From assembly GCF_000019225.1 (NCBI RefSeq), contig NC_010995.1, positions 3,170,501-3,234,500 on the forward strand: a DNA stretch of 64,000 bases, written 5' to 3'. Position 1 is the stretch's first letter; the number at the start of each line of letters is the position of its first letter. The DNA comes from Cellvibrio japonicus Ueda107. GTDB taxonomy: Bacteria > Pseudomonadota > Gammaproteobacteria > Pseudomonadales > Cellvibrionaceae. Under the pieces are notes generated by a model. The model had not been told where the DNA came from, searched no databases, and worked only from the letters and a program-made list of their open reading frames with translations. The translations under genes and the position numbers were made by a program. Shown one piece after another: positions 34,455 to 43,875 of this stretch.

Positions 34455-37400
34455 TTATAAAGCAGAATTATCTTCATCTACCCAAGCCATGAGCAACGAA
34501 CGTACAAACAAAAGCTCGCCATCCGTATGAATACTTCGTCCGTACTGCTCCTCCAGCAATTCAATATTATTATATTTACCTAAGGCAATCTGCACTAACT
34601 GCAAAGCGACGTAGAAAGTAGGATCAAGAATTCTATAGGCATCATTGCGAGACTCGCGATTGTCCAACCAAGCACGTAATAATATATCGGCTTCAGTATA
34701 ATCCCGTTTAGCCAAGGCCCCCATTAACGCCAACATTTGCGCAAACTCTGTAGGTAGCTGCTCGCACTCAATCCATATTGGATTAATCAATACCCCTTCT
34801 TGCTGGTCAACTGGCAGATGGGCCAATGTATTCTGCAACAGCTGCAGAGCAGCGATAATAGCCGCAGATTCCTGTGCCGCAGTCCATGGTTTAGGACAGC
34901 GGCCAAGTTCACGCAAACCCGCTGCTATCCTTGTGGTATCCACCCTAATCTCCTGCAAACCCTTTGTAGAGTCTGGACGCAATGACTCAGCTATTTTGCT
35001 GGCATTTGCAACAGATAAATAGCGCGTAAAGAGGTGTGTATCCGTTACTTTTTCAAGTGAGATTTTTGGCTCAACAATACCTAATACCTCCAATAAAGGA
35101 AGATCAATTGTAGGCAACCCCATAATAGCCCTGGCAGCAGAGCCTTTATATCGAGTCTTTGGTGCATTGATGCTTAACAAAGGGAAATAATCACTGTTTG
35201 CGCGATTAGGATACAAACGCGATAGGGTTTCCAAAAGCTTCTTATCTGCAACCCTACGAAAAGTAATTTGCTCTACATTTGAAATTCCGGCTTTTGCAAG
35301 ATCATCCCGTATTTTTTCTGAAAATAATCTTGAAAAATCAGGCTTTGTCAGTTGGCGAGCAGGACTAGCTACAATTATCAAATCAGCATTATTCGCAAGA
35401 TACGCATGATAATCAGCGAATGCAGGCGTAAGCGCAGCAAGCACTGAACCGACCAGTTTTTCATCAATTTCATACAATTGTAACCATTGAACAAAAAGTC
35501 CATCTTCATTCAATAACTTAGGAACATGTTGATAAAACTCTTTAGAAAATAAGCTACCTACGCCACTAATCCAAGGATTAGAGGGCTCAGAGATAATCAA
35601 ATCGTATTTCTGTTGCTGACTGGAGAAATAACTTTTAGCATCATCAATTATAATGTGGGATCTGGGATCCTTATAGGCTCGCTCCACCCTTTCACCAAAA
35701 AAGCGGGCGCCATCTACCATAGAACTCTCAATTTCAACAGTATCTACCCGCTTAACACGAGAATCACCTAAAACAGCATGTGTACTTAAACCAGAACCAA
35801 AACCTATAATTCCCACACGAGATGGAGTATCTTGATAGCCCAATGGGATGGCAGGCAGCAATACCATTGTTGGCTCATCTTGGCTAATCAATGCCTTCTC
35901 TGAAAAACGAATGGCAGCATCAATTTTACCGTTTGTAGCAATTCTAATATTCCCATTTACAGCATCGACAATGGTAGCAACACTTGCGGTCTTTCCGTCA
36001 CGATAATAAATCACCTTATCTTGCTCATGCCGCAACTCAGTTAACCCTGTCCGATAAACACCAGAACTTAACTTCATAGGATCAAATGGAACATTTGTCA
36101 TTGCCAATATTGTGGCAAAAAAGATAATCGCAGCAGCCACACCAGTTCCAATGAAATCTCGTTGAGTATAAGTATTGAGTCTCAACAGAATAACACCAAC
36201 TAACATATCGACAACGGCTGCCAATATAAGTGCGAGCTTTAATCCTAATACCGGAATTAAAAAGTGAATCGTTGCAAAAACGCCGAGAATAGCTCCCAAG
36301 GTATTCCATGCATATACGCGCCCAATAGATGGCTCACCCTGACCATTTCTTAACAAAGCAACAGTAAAAAGTGGCAAAGTGGTTCCAGCGAAGAAGGCAG
36401 CAGGCATCATAATTAAAATGGCGATTAATGCTGTACCCAAATTATATAATTGATAACCGCCATCCGTACGCGATAAGGACTCCATCAAGAAGCCAACCCA
36501 ACTAAAGGCATTAGCATAGAAAAACAGAGACACAAGAGCTGCCAACCCCATCAATACTTGCAGCCACCCTACAAGACGCATAGGATCGCCAGTAGTGTCA
36601 GCTCGACGCCTCACCCAAAACCCACCAAATGCAATACCTGCTATAAAAGCAGCCAGCATCAACTCAAATGCATGCAATGTACTCCCTACAGCCAGGCTCA
36701 GCATACGAATCCAAATAATTTCGTAAGCAAAAGATGCTGCACCTGAAAAAAAAGTGGCGATCAAGACAACTTTTAACAAACGACGACGTTCTTCAGACAA
36801 CTGTCGTCCTTCCGTCGAATTAGAAATTGGTACCGCATGCCTTGCCTGCTCATTACCGCGACTCAACACCCATGCCAGAGCAGCCACAACTAAATTCAGC
36901 ACCCCAGCGGTCAGGATAGCGCCGTGTAACCCCAGATTGGGTAAAAAAATGAAAGCAACCGCCAGCACGCCCAGGGCTGCACCAATACTATTCGTAAAAT
37001 AAAGCCCTCCCAATATACTGCCGTCATTTCCAGAAAAGCGTCGGATAATTCCACCACTCATTAAAGGAAAGGTCATACCCAATAAAATCGTTTGCGGCAG
37101 AATCAATAAAGTTGCCAGCAGCCATTTATAGATCCCCACCAATCCCGGTGCTTCCAGTACAGGAATCAGCTTGTTGTAACTGAAATCAACAATACCAACA
37201 AAAACCCAATGAAAGACCAGAGCCAACACACCAATAATCGCTTCAATAATGGCATAACTGCGAATCAGGTTACGCCACTCTTGACCTACCCGAGCAATCA
37301 ATGCTGCACCTAAAGCCATCCCGCCCATAAAGATAGCCAGAACTAGCGCCTGTGCGTAAGCAGCATGCCCCAGAAATAATCCCAGATAATGCGACCAAAT

Positions 37401-37481
37401 AGACTGGTAAATTAACCCGGCAAAACCGGACAAGACAAACACACTTAACAATAACTTCAAGCGAGGAGGGATTGCAGACAC
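34455..37481 (-). CDS. MFS-like / spermidine-synthase-like fusion membrane protein
   Basis: A 1008-residue protein. Residues 1-470 hold about 12-14 membrane segments in two similar halves (start SVFVLSGFAGLIYQSIWSHYLGLFLG; second half VVLIATFFSGAASFAYEIIWIRML). A soluble Rossmann-type methyltransferase/aminopropyltransferase domain follows (about 480-740: VGIIGFGSGLSTHAVLG, VDTVEIESSMVDGARFF, DLIISEPSNPWISGVGSLFSKEF), then about 250 residues of helical, TPR-like C-terminus. The gate motif SEPSNPW replaces the DxTDP of true spermidine synthases, so polyamine synthesis is doubtful. It sits at the end of the pilin transcription unit (pilin, pilin, TfpX-like, this gene), so a role in pilin processing, modification or export is possible but unproven. 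The gene is AT-rich. Confidence 0.82.
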   Translation of the reverse strand: MSAIPPRLKLLLSVFVLSGFAGLIYQSIWSHYLGLFLGHAAYAQALVLAIFMGGMALGAALIARVGQEWRNLIRSYAIIEAIIGVLALVFHWVFVGIVDFSYNKLIPVLEAPGLVGIYKWLLATLLILPQTILLGMTFPLMSGGIIRRFSGNDGSILGGLYFTNSIGAALGVLAVAFIFLPNLGLHGAILTAGVLNLVVAALAWVLSRGNEQARHAVPISNSTEGRQLSEERRRLLKVVLIATFFSGAASFAYEIIWIRMLSLAVGSTLHAFELMLAAFIAGIAFGGFWVRRRADTTGDPMRLVGWLQVLMGLAALVSLFFYANAFSWVGFLMESLSRTDGGYQLYNLGTALIAILIMMPAAFFAGTTLPLFTVALLRNGQGEPSIGRVYAWNTLGAILGVFATIHFLIPVLGLKLALILAAVVDMLVGVILLRLNTYTQRDFIGTGVAAAIIFFATILAMTNVPFDPMKLSSGVYRTGLTELRHEQDKVIYYRDGKTASVATIVDAVNGNIRIATNGKIDAAIRFSEKALISQDEPTMVLLPAIPLGYQDTPSRVGIIGFGSGLSTHAVLGDSRVKRVDTVEIESSMVDGARFFGERVERAYKDPRSHIIIDDAKSYFSSQQQKYDLIISEPSNPWISGVGSLFSKEFYQHVPKLLNEDGLFVQWLQLYEIDEKLVGSVLAALTPAFADYHAYLANNADLIIVASPARQLTKPDFSRLFSEKIRDDLAKAGISNVEQITFRRVADKKLLETLSRLYPNRANSDYFPLLSINAPKTRYKGSAARAIMGLPTIDLPLLEVLGIVEPKISLEKVTDTHLFTRYLSVANASKIAESLRPDSTKGLQEIRVDTTRIAAGLRELGRCPKPWTAAQESAAIIAALQLLQNTLAHLPVDQQEGVLINPIWIECEQLPTEFAQMLALMGALAKRDYTEADILLRAWLDNRESRNDAYRILDPTFYVALQLVQIALGKYNNIELLEEQYGRSIHTDGELLFVRSLLMAWVDEDNSAL

Positions 37482-37582
37482 AGACGAGCCCTTTTTAAGA
37501 TAAATCGTTATTTAAAGACACAATCTCTTTGTAAACACAGAGAAGGCAATTTTCTACAAGGCCCCAAAAGCCACCAATACTG

Positions 37583-38326
37583 TCATAAAGGCCATGGCGT
37601 TAAATCAACAATAGCAACTACCTCAGGCACATCTTGCCTTAACAAGGCAACCATGGATTTCTCTCTGGTACCAATAGGTAACCATGCATCAGCAGCAGGC
37701 CATTCGGCTAATATAGCTTCCAACTGTTGCTCATTATTATATTTTTTCAGATCATCCAGTGGCTTGGCCTCTTGCCGAATCTTATCAGCTCTATTCAGTA
37801 ACGGCACATAAAGCTCTGGACGCAAGTGCATCCCCACACCAGCAAATGCTGTCTCTAAAACCAATTGATTGTAAGTTGCCAGATCCTCTGGTGGTAATAC
37901 GGAAACCCATCGCGGCCCCCACCAGGAAGCCCTACGATATTCTGCGGCAGCTTGGTTTAAATTACGTTGATCAATCTCGCGAACACGCACAATATCAAAT
38001 CGATCACTATTAAATACTACCCATACAGGCCGCCCTTCAGCCACAACCAAAAGACCATACACAAAAGCAATCAATTGAAAAAATACAATGACTATATAGT
38101 CAAAAAGCAAACCCTTTTTTCCACGCCGGGCAATTAATAAGGTAATCAAAGGACCCAGTACAACATCAACGAACAACACAACCAAAAAAATATCAGCCAC
38201 ACCTGTTATATGATCATAAGGAGCAGGATACCAAACACCAAACACCAGCAACATAGCCAATACGGCTAATATTGCTGAACCACACAAATGGATCAAAAAC
38301 GCTTTTAATCGATAACGAATGGCCAT
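37583..38326 (-). CDS. TfpX/TfpZ-like type IV pilin accessory protein
   Basis: A 247-residue protein with about four membrane segments in the first 100 residues (ILAVLAMLLVFGVWY, IFLVVLFVDVVLGPLITLLIA, YIVIVFFQLIAFVYGLLVVA) and a soluble C-terminal half (RPVWVVFNSDRFDIVRV..., YVPLLNRADKIR). This is the layout of the TfpX/TfpZ accessory family, encoded right after certain pilin alleles in Pseudomonas and Acinetobacter and needed for normal assembly of the cognate pilin. It lies 26 bases downstream of the second pilin gene. The topology and DPLITLLIARRGK segment support the family; the partner pilin is inferred from position. Confidence 0.85.
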   Translation of the reverse strand: MAIRYRLKAFLIHLCGSAILAVLAMLLVFGVWYPAPYDHITGVADIFLVVLFVDVVLGPLITLLIARRGKKGLLFDYIVIVFFQLIAFVYGLLVVAEGRPVWVVFNSDRFDIVRVREIDQRNLNQAAAEYRRASWWGPRWVSVLPPEDLATYNQLVLETAFAGVGMHLRPELYVPLLNRADKIRQEAKPLDDLKKYNNEQQLEAILAEWPAADAWLPIGTREKSMVALLRQDVPEVVAIVDLTPWPL

Positions 38327-38351
38327 TTTCGCCTACAAACTGCTCTTTTTT

Positions 38352-38837
38352 TTAAAAACGCGGACGATAAGATGATTCTACTGTCCCACCATCTATACTG
38401 TAAGCCACAGTACCTGAAGCATTCATTTTTGCACGCACTACAACGGTTTTTGCAGCAAGGTCTGCAGGCACTTGCAGCACCTTGGCTCCACAACTCACAT
38501 GCTGTGTGGCACCATTAGCATAGAAAATTGCCGTAATTAGGCCATCCACACCATCGAGAGTATAGGTAACTTGCTCAATCCGCCCCAAACACGTTGTTGC
38601 CTCAGTTCCATCAATTCCCGTCCCCATGTCCGCATAGTCTGCGGGCATACGTTTATTTTTGGCAGAGAACTCAGATATAGCCAACTGTAAAGGTCGAATA
38701 GCAGTCAAAATTTCTGATGTACTTACACTGCGCACACTGTAGGTTTGATATTGCGGCACAGCAACTGCTGCCAAAATGCCAATAATAGCGATTACAATCA
38801 TTAATTCAATTAATGTAAACCCTCTATCATTTCTCAT
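38352..38837 (-). CDS. Type IV pilin (second of two)
   Basis: A 161-residue type IVa major-pilin-like protein. The prepilin leader is short (MRNDRG) and is cut before FTLIELMIVIAIIGILAAVAVPQY, the hydrophobic N-terminal helix with Glu5. Two cysteines (TTCLGR at about 83, HVSCGAK at about 122) are placed like those of the upstream pilin and could form the disulfide of a D-region. GGAGGAGGGG lies before the ATG. It is separated from the first pilin gene by a terminator-like hairpin at 38903-38928, so its expression may depend on read-through or on another promoter. It looks like a divergent tandem duplicate of the first pilin. Confidence 0.93.
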   Translation of the reverse strand: MRNDRGFTLIELMIVIAIIGILAAVAVPQYQTYSVRSVSTSEILTAIRPLQLAISEFSAKNKRMPADYADMGTGIDGTEATTCLGRIEQVTYTLDGVDGLITAIFYANGATQHVSCGAKVLQVPADLAAKTVVVRAKMNASGTVAYSIDGGTVESSYRPRF

Positions 38838-38902
38838 TTATCCCCTCCTCCAAATCCATTTATAGCTGGTGGTGTTTATATCACCCAGATTTTTTGGAAA
38901 AA

Positions 38903-38928
38903 AAAAGCCCTGTAAAAACAGGGCTTTT
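38903..38928 (-). terminator. Terminator between the two pilin genes
   Basis: An 11-bp stem AAAAGCCCTGT/ACAGGGCTTTT with a 4-base loop. On the minus strand it is followed by a run of T (CTTTTTTTTTCC), 14 bases past the first pilin stop. Confidence 0.85.
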
Positions 38929-38942
38929 CACATTAGCTTCTA

Positions 38943-39443
38943 TTAATCCAGTTTAGGCAAATATTTGTCATCAACGGTAGACACTGTGGAGTTAATAACA
39001 AACTTGACTGCACCACTGGGACTAACAACTCCATCCACAACTACAGTTTTTGAATCCAGATCCGCCGGAACAGTCAACTTGGCACCGCCACAAGCTGCAT
39101 CTTGAGTATCACCATTCGCGTAAAATGTGGCAGTGATTCTACCATCAGTACCTGATTTGGTGTATCCAACAGTTTTAACACGACCAAGGCAACTTTTTTC
39201 CTCTGATCCATCGAATTGAGCACCTAACGTATTCGCATCCGCTGGCGCTTCACGATTCATTACAGCATATTCACTGATAGCCAGCTGCAACGGGCGAATA
39301 GCGGAGGTTACTTCAGAGGTACTGGTGGTACGCACTGTATAAAGTTGATATTGCGGAATAGCAACCGCAGCCAAGATACCGATAATTGCAATCACAATCA
39401 TCAATTCAATAAGGGTAAAACCTTTTTGCATAGTCTTTTTCAT
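38943..39443 (-). CDS. pilA: Type IV pilin (first of two), PilA-like
   Basis: A 166-residue major pilin subunit. The leader MKKTMQKG is followed by FTLIELMIVIAIIGILAAVAIPQYQLY, the canonical prepilin peptidase site and N-methylated Phe helix with Glu5. Two cysteines (KSCLGR, DAACGG) probably close a loop. GGAG lies before the ATG, and a sigma-54 promoter lies at 39518-39532, as for Pseudomonas pilA. It sits divergent from pilB, the Pseudomonas arrangement. The strong terminator after the gene suggests a monocistronic, highly expressed mRNA. The gene symbol is by position and sequence type. Confidence 0.95.
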   Translation of the reverse strand: MKKTMQKGFTLIELMIVIAIIGILAAVAIPQYQLYTVRTTSTSEVTSAIRPLQLAISEYAVMNREAPADANTLGAQFDGSEEKSCLGRVKTVGYTKSGTDGRITATFYANGDTQDAACGGAKLTVPADLDSKTVVVDGVVSPSGAVKFVINSTVSTVDDKYLPKLD

Positions 39444-39869
39444 AAACTATCTCCGGTATGGATTTTCAGTTGTATACGGGCAAAGCGCCCAAGGTTGATT
39501 CCTCGACTTAAGTCTAGGCAAGCGTTATGCCATTCGTTGAGTTCCATATTCCAGATTCATCTTTTTGTGATAAGCGTAACAATACAACACAAAACCTTAT
39601 GAAAATAAGGGTAACACATGCCGTTGCAGTCAAGGCTACTGCTTATTATCCAGCACTCATACCGGGCTCACACTCACAAAACAGGGCAAGGCATGACACT
39701 TTTTGTCACCCACAAGCTAAGCTCACCTGATCTCGATAACAACCATTGCCTGCAACACTAGGTTCAGGTGCAGAATATCGAATAGCCAATTGCCCCAGAT
39801 GGTGCTTTAATTAAAGTCCACATAACTTAAGGTTTAGCGAATAACTCTTTGATTTAAGGGCACTCTTGC
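39444..39869. other. 426-bp divergent intergenic region between pilA and pilB
   Basis: It contains the pilA sigma-54 promoter (39518-39532, minus strand). The PilR binding sites that should lie upstream, at about 39560-39650, cannot be identified by eye. No clear promoter for pilB is visible in the last 150 bases. No coding frame here looks real. Confidence 0.45.
39518..39532 (-). promoter_or_regulatory. Sigma-54 promoter of pilA
   Basis: On the minus strand TGGCAT-AACGC-TTGC, with GG and GC ten bases apart, fits the -24/-12 consensus. The predicted start near 39506 gives a leader of about 60 bases before pilA. Pseudomonas pilA is controlled by RpoN with PilS/PilR, which supports the call; pilS/pilR are not in the window. 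Confidence 0.8.
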
Positions 39870-41591
39870 ATGAACACCCCGGTATCCTCCCTCAGCGGTT
39901 TAGCAAGGCGCTTGGTTTCCGATAACCTGCTTGATCCTGATCTTGCCGGTAAAGCGATCATCCAAGCCAAGAAAGATAAGGTTCCTTTTGTTCACCATCT
40001 AGTGAGCAATGGCATTCTGGATGCCCGGATAATTGCAAGAGTAGCCGCGGAAGAGTTTGGGACACCGGTATTTGATTTAGGGGCACTCAATAAAGACACC
40101 ATCCCACAAAAGCTGGTTGATGAAAAACTTATACGTAAACACCAAACCTTGCCTTTATCCCGGCGAGGCAACCGATTGTTTCTGGCAGTTGCCGACCCTA
40201 CAGACCTGCATGCACTGGACGAAATCAAATTCAATACCGGTATCAACACCGAGGCCGTTCTGGTTGAGGCCGATAAGCTCAAAAGTACTATTGAAAAATA
40301 CCTAAGTTCCCAGGAAGAACCCCTGAGCCTGGGTGATGGTTTGGACTCTGACCTGGAAGATTTGGATGTTGAGACCATCGACACCAACGCATCCACCGGG
40401 GATGAATCTACCGAAGCCGATGAAGCCCCTATCGTTAAATACATTAATAAGGTACTACTGGATGCCATCAAGGGTGGCTCTTCGGATATTCACTTTGAAC
40501 CCTACGAGAAGAGTTATCGGGTTCGCTTCCGTACCGATGGTGTACTCCACGAGGTATCACGCCCACCTGTAAACCTGGCAACACGGATGGCCGCACGCCT
40601 GAAGGTCATGTCGCAAATGGACATTTCCGAGCGTCGGGTGCCACAGGACGGACGCATTAAGCTGAAAGTATCGAAAACCCGGGCTATCGATTTCCGGGTT
40701 AACACCCTGCCGACCCTGTTTGGGGAAAAGATTGTACTGCGTATCCTCGACCCCAGTTCTGCCAAACTGGGCATTGATGCACTGGGCTATGAGGATAATC
40801 AGAAGAAACTGTACCTGGATGCCCTCGCCCAATCGCAAGGTATGATCCTGGTTACCGGCCCGACCGGTAGTGGTAAAACGGTATCCCTTTACACGGGTCT
40901 CAACATCCTGAACACTGCGGAGGTCAATATCTCCACTGCTGAGGACCCGGTAGAAATCAACCTGGAGGGTATTAACCAGGTACAGATGAATACCCGGGTG
41001 GGACTGACCTTTGCCGAAGCCCTGCGCTCCTTCCTGCGCCAGGACCCGGATGTAATCATGGTGGGTGAGATCCGTGACCTGGAAACCGCAGAAATCGCCA
41101 TTAAAGCCTCCCAGACCGGTCACCTTGTCCTCTCCACACTCCATACCAACTCTGCCCCCGAAACCCTGACCCGCCTGCTTAACATGGGCGTACCGGCCTT
41201 TAACGTGGCTACCTCCGTCAGCCTGATTATTGCCCAACGCCTGGCACGGCGCCTGTGCCCGACATGCCGCAAACCCGCTACCGATATCCCCGAAGAGATC
41301 TTGAAGCAAGAGGGATTTGACGACATAGGGATACCAAGAGCAGAATTCCAGCTTTTCCATCCCGTGGGTTGTGACAAGTGTAACGGCGGCTATAAAGGCC
41401 GGGTGGGGGTTTATGAAGTGGTTCGCATCACCCCGGAGATTGCCAATCTTATAATGGAGGGCGGCAACTCGTTGCAAATCGCCCGTGTCGCCAAAGAAGC
41501 CGGCTTTAATAATTTAAGAGTCTCAGCCCTGCGCAAAGTCGCGATGGGACTAACCAGCCTCGAAGAGGCCAATCGCGTAACCAAGGATTAA
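39870..41591 (+). CDS. pilB: Type IV pilus assembly ATPase PilB
   Basis: Cytoplasmic hexameric ATPase that powers pilus extension, 573 residues. It has an N-terminal GSPII_E domain (LARRLVSDNLLDPDLAG...), a linker rich in Asp/Glu (about 155-186), Walker A GPTGSGKT (330-337), an Asp box, Walker B DVIMVGEIRDLETAEIA (about 393-409), a His box HLVLSTLHTNSAPETLTRL, and a zinc tetracysteine motif CPTC...CDKC (about 464-505). It is followed six bases later by pilC, so pilB-pilC-pilD-coaE-yacG form one operon. Confidence 0.97.
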   Translation: MNTPVSSLSGLARRLVSDNLLDPDLAGKAIIQAKKDKVPFVHHLVSNGILDARIIARVAAEEFGTPVFDLGALNKDTIPQKLVDEKLIRKHQTLPLSRRGNRLFLAVADPTDLHALDEIKFNTGINTEAVLVEADKLKSTIEKYLSSQEEPLSLGDGLDSDLEDLDVETIDTNASTGDESTEADEAPIVKYINKVLLDAIKGGSSDIHFEPYEKSYRVRFRTDGVLHEVSRPPVNLATRMAARLKVMSQMDISERRVPQDGRIKLKVSKTRAIDFRVNTLPTLFGEKIVLRILDPSSAKLGIDALGYEDNQKKLYLDALAQSQGMILVTGPTGSGKTVSLYTGLNILNTAEVNISTAEDPVEINLEGINQVQMNTRVGLTFAEALRSFLRQDPDVIMVGEIRDLETAEIAIKASQTGHLVLSTLHTNSAPETLTRLLNMGVPAFNVATSVSLIIAQRLARRLCPTCRKPATDIPEEILKQEGFDDIGIPRAEFQLFHPVGCDKCNGGYKGRVGVYEVVRITPEIANLIMEGGNSLQIARVAKEAGFNNLRVSALRKVAMGLTSLEEANRVTKD

Positions 41592-41597
41592 CCCCCT

Positions 41598-42884
41598 ATG
41601 GCAACAGTATCAGCAACCAAAACCGCCAGTACTGCTAAAAACAAAACTGCAGCAGTAAAAGTAAAGGCCAAACCAAGCCAAACAACCAATACATATATCT
41701 ATAAGGGTGTTGATAGAAAAGGAAGTAAAATCCAAGGAGAGATTAATGGCACAAGCCCAGCGATCGTCAAAGCCTTACTTATCAAACAAGGAATAAATGT
41801 TAAAAGTGTTAGCAAGAAATCCAAACCTTTGTTTGGGACTTCGGGTAAAGCAATCAAGCCAGCCGATATTGCTGTTTTTTCACGACAAATGGCAACAATG
41901 ATGAAAGCTGGTGTCCCTTTAGTGCAAGCATTCGACATTGTTGCTGATGGCTTAGAAAATCCCAACATGAAAAGCCTTGTACTCGAGATTCGAGATGATG
42001 TAGCAGCAGGTGGTGGCTTTGCAGCTTCATTGCGTAAGCATCCCAGATACTTCGATGACCTCTTTTGCAACCTGGTAGATGCTGGTGAGCAATCTGGTGC
42101 ATTGGAGACGATGCTAGATCGTATTGCTACCTATAAAGAAAAGACTGAAGCATTGAAGGCCAAAATCAAAAAGGCAATGACCTATCCAATAGCCGTAATT
42201 GTTGTGGCTATTGTTGTCACGGGGATCCTGCTCGTAAAAGTAGTTCCACAATTTGCAGCAACCTTTGCCAGTTTTGGCGCTGACTTGCCAGCTTTTACAC
42301 TATTTGTGTTACACCTGTCTGATCTTGCTCAGCAATGGTGGTTCTTAGGCATGATTGGTATTGGAGGTTCCTTTTATCTCTTTAAAGAGGCAAAACTTCG
42401 CTCCAAGAAGTTCGCTTATTTAGTGGATCGCTATGTTCTAAAACTGCCAATTATTGGCAAAATTGTCTATTTATCCATCATGGCTCGATTTGCAAGAACG
42501 TTGTCCACTACATTTGCTGCAGGCGTTCCCCTAATTGACGCACTGACCTCAGTTGCAGGTGCTGCGGGAAATCGCATTTACAGTGATGCGATTTTAAAGG
42601 TACGAGAAGATGTATCTACCGGTATCCAACTGAATGCTGCATTACGCTCTGGGAATCTCTTCCCTACCTTACTAGTGCAAATGTCTGCCATTGGTGAAGA
42701 ATCCGGTGCTCTGGATGAAATGTTGGATAAAGTAGCCATCTATTATGAGGGAGAAGTAGATAATATGGTGGATAACCTGACCTCTCTTCTGGAACCCATG
42801 ATTATATCTGTACTAGGGATTCTCGTAGGTGGACTGATGGTAGCTATGTATTTGCCCATTTTCCAAATTGGTGCTGTTATATAA
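41598..42884 (+). CDS. pilC: Type IV pilus inner-membrane platform protein PilC
   Basis: A 428-residue polytopic platform protein that couples PilB/PilT ATPases to pilin polymerisation. It has two GspF repeats, each ending in membrane helices: FSRQMATMMKAGVPLVQAFDIV... with AVIVVAIVVTGILLVKVVPQFA, and FARTLSTTFAAGVPLIDALTSVAGA... with MIISVLGILVGGLMVAMYLPIFQ at the end. The N-terminal 40 residues are Lys/Thr/Ala-rich and basic. AGGA lies before the ATG. The gene is visibly AT-richer than pilB, which hints at recombination. Confidence 0.97.
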   Translation: MATVSATKTASTAKNKTAAVKVKAKPSQTTNTYIYKGVDRKGSKIQGEINGTSPAIVKALLIKQGINVKSVSKKSKPLFGTSGKAIKPADIAVFSRQMATMMKAGVPLVQAFDIVADGLENPNMKSLVLEIRDDVAAGGGFAASLRKHPRYFDDLFCNLVDAGEQSGALETMLDRIATYKEKTEALKAKIKKAMTYPIAVIVVAIVVTGILLVKVVPQFAATFASFGADLPAFTLFVLHLSDLAQQWWFLGMIGIGGSFYLFKEAKLRSKKFAYLVDRYVLKLPIIGKIVYLSIMARFARTLSTTFAAGVPLIDALTSVAGAAGNRIYSDAILKVREDVSTGIQLNAALRSGNLFPTLLVQMSAIGEESGALDEMLDKVAIYYEGEVDNMVDNLTSLLEPMIISVLGILVGGLMVAMYLPIFQIGAVI

Positions 42885-42937
42885 GGATCAAGCAGATCTT
42901 GCTTCAAAACACTCAAGCCTTGACTGGTATTCAAAGC

Positions 42938-43864
42938 ATGCCACTGTTTGATGTACTTGCTTTATATCCATCATTTACCTTTATATCTGCCTTGATTTTA
43001 GGGTTATTGGTAGGCAGTTTTTTAAATGTCGTTATCTATCGACTTCCCAAAATGATGGAGGCCGAATGGAGAGAGCAATGTCAACAATTGATATATGAAG
43101 CAGACCACTTGGTTGTCACCGAATCAGAACAAGCAAATATTTCACTTGATTCTACTTCTATAGCCAAAAAAGAAACATTCAATCTGTGTGCGCCTCGCTC
43201 ATCTTGTCCTCATTGCGGACACAATATCACTGCGTTGGAAAACATCCCGATCATCAGTTATGTATTTTTAGGGGGTAAATGTTCCGCCTGCAAAAATACA
43301 ATCTCCCTGCGCTATCCCTCGGTTGAGCTTGTAACTGGCGTACTTTCTGCGCTAGCCATCGCGTTTTTCGGGGCAACCTGGGCAGGTTTGGCTGCATTGG
43401 TGCTTACCTGGGCACTGATCGCGTTGACCATGATTGATCTGGATACCTATCTGCTGCCTGATGACATTACCTTACCCTTGCTCTGGTTAGGGCTTATCGT
43501 AAACAGTTTTGGATTGTTTACTGATCTGGCCAGTGCTTTTTGGGGAGCGGTAGCGGGATACCTGACCCTCTGGTCTGTTTATCAGTTGTTTAAGTTGTTA
43601 ACCGGTAAGGAGGGTATGGGTTATGGCGATTTCAAGTTGCTGGCCGCATTGGGCGCATGGATGGGCTGGCAAATGCTGCCGCAAATCATCTTACTGTCTT
43701 CCCTGGTAGGTGCGGTGATTGGTATTACGTTGATCATTGTGAGAGGGCGCGACCGGAATATTCCTATCCCTTTTGGCCCTTATCTGGCGATTGCGGGCTG
43801 GATTGCTTTTCTCTGGGGCGATAGGATTAACGCGACCTATCTCAAGATTTTTGTTCCTTCCTGA
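42938..43864 (+). CDS. pilD: Prepilin peptidase / N-methyltransferase PilD
   Basis: Bifunctional inner-membrane aspartyl protease and methyltransferase that matures type IV prepilins and type II pseudopilins, 308 residues. I start at the ATG giving MPLFDVLALYPSF, which aligns with the Pseudomonas PilD N-terminus; a TTG at 42899 would extend it. The four-cysteine zinc motif of the methyltransferase loop (SSCPHCGHN and GGKCSACKN) is intact. The two catalytic aspartates lie in MIDLDTYLLPDD and GMGYGDFKLLA. It has about eight membrane segments. The 5' third is AT-rich like pilC and the rest has normal composition. Confidence 0.96.
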   Translation: MPLFDVLALYPSFTFISALILGLLVGSFLNVVIYRLPKMMEAEWREQCQQLIYEADHLVVTESEQANISLDSTSIAKKETFNLCAPRSSCPHCGHNITALENIPIISYVFLGGKCSACKNTISLRYPSVELVTGVLSALAIAFFGATWAGLAALVLTWALIALTMIDLDTYLLPDDITLPLLWLGLIVNSFGLFTDLASAFWGAVAGYLTLWSVYQLFKLLTGKEGMGYGDFKLLAALGAWMGWQMLPQIILLSSLVGAVIGITLIIVRGRDRNIPIPFGPYLAIAGWIAFLWGDRINATYLKIFVPS

Positions 43865-43875
43865 GGGCTGTGGTT

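Noticed and set aside
40557..41477. 306-residue open frame antisense to pilB
   Set aside because: Mirror of a conserved ATPase; no family features or promoter.
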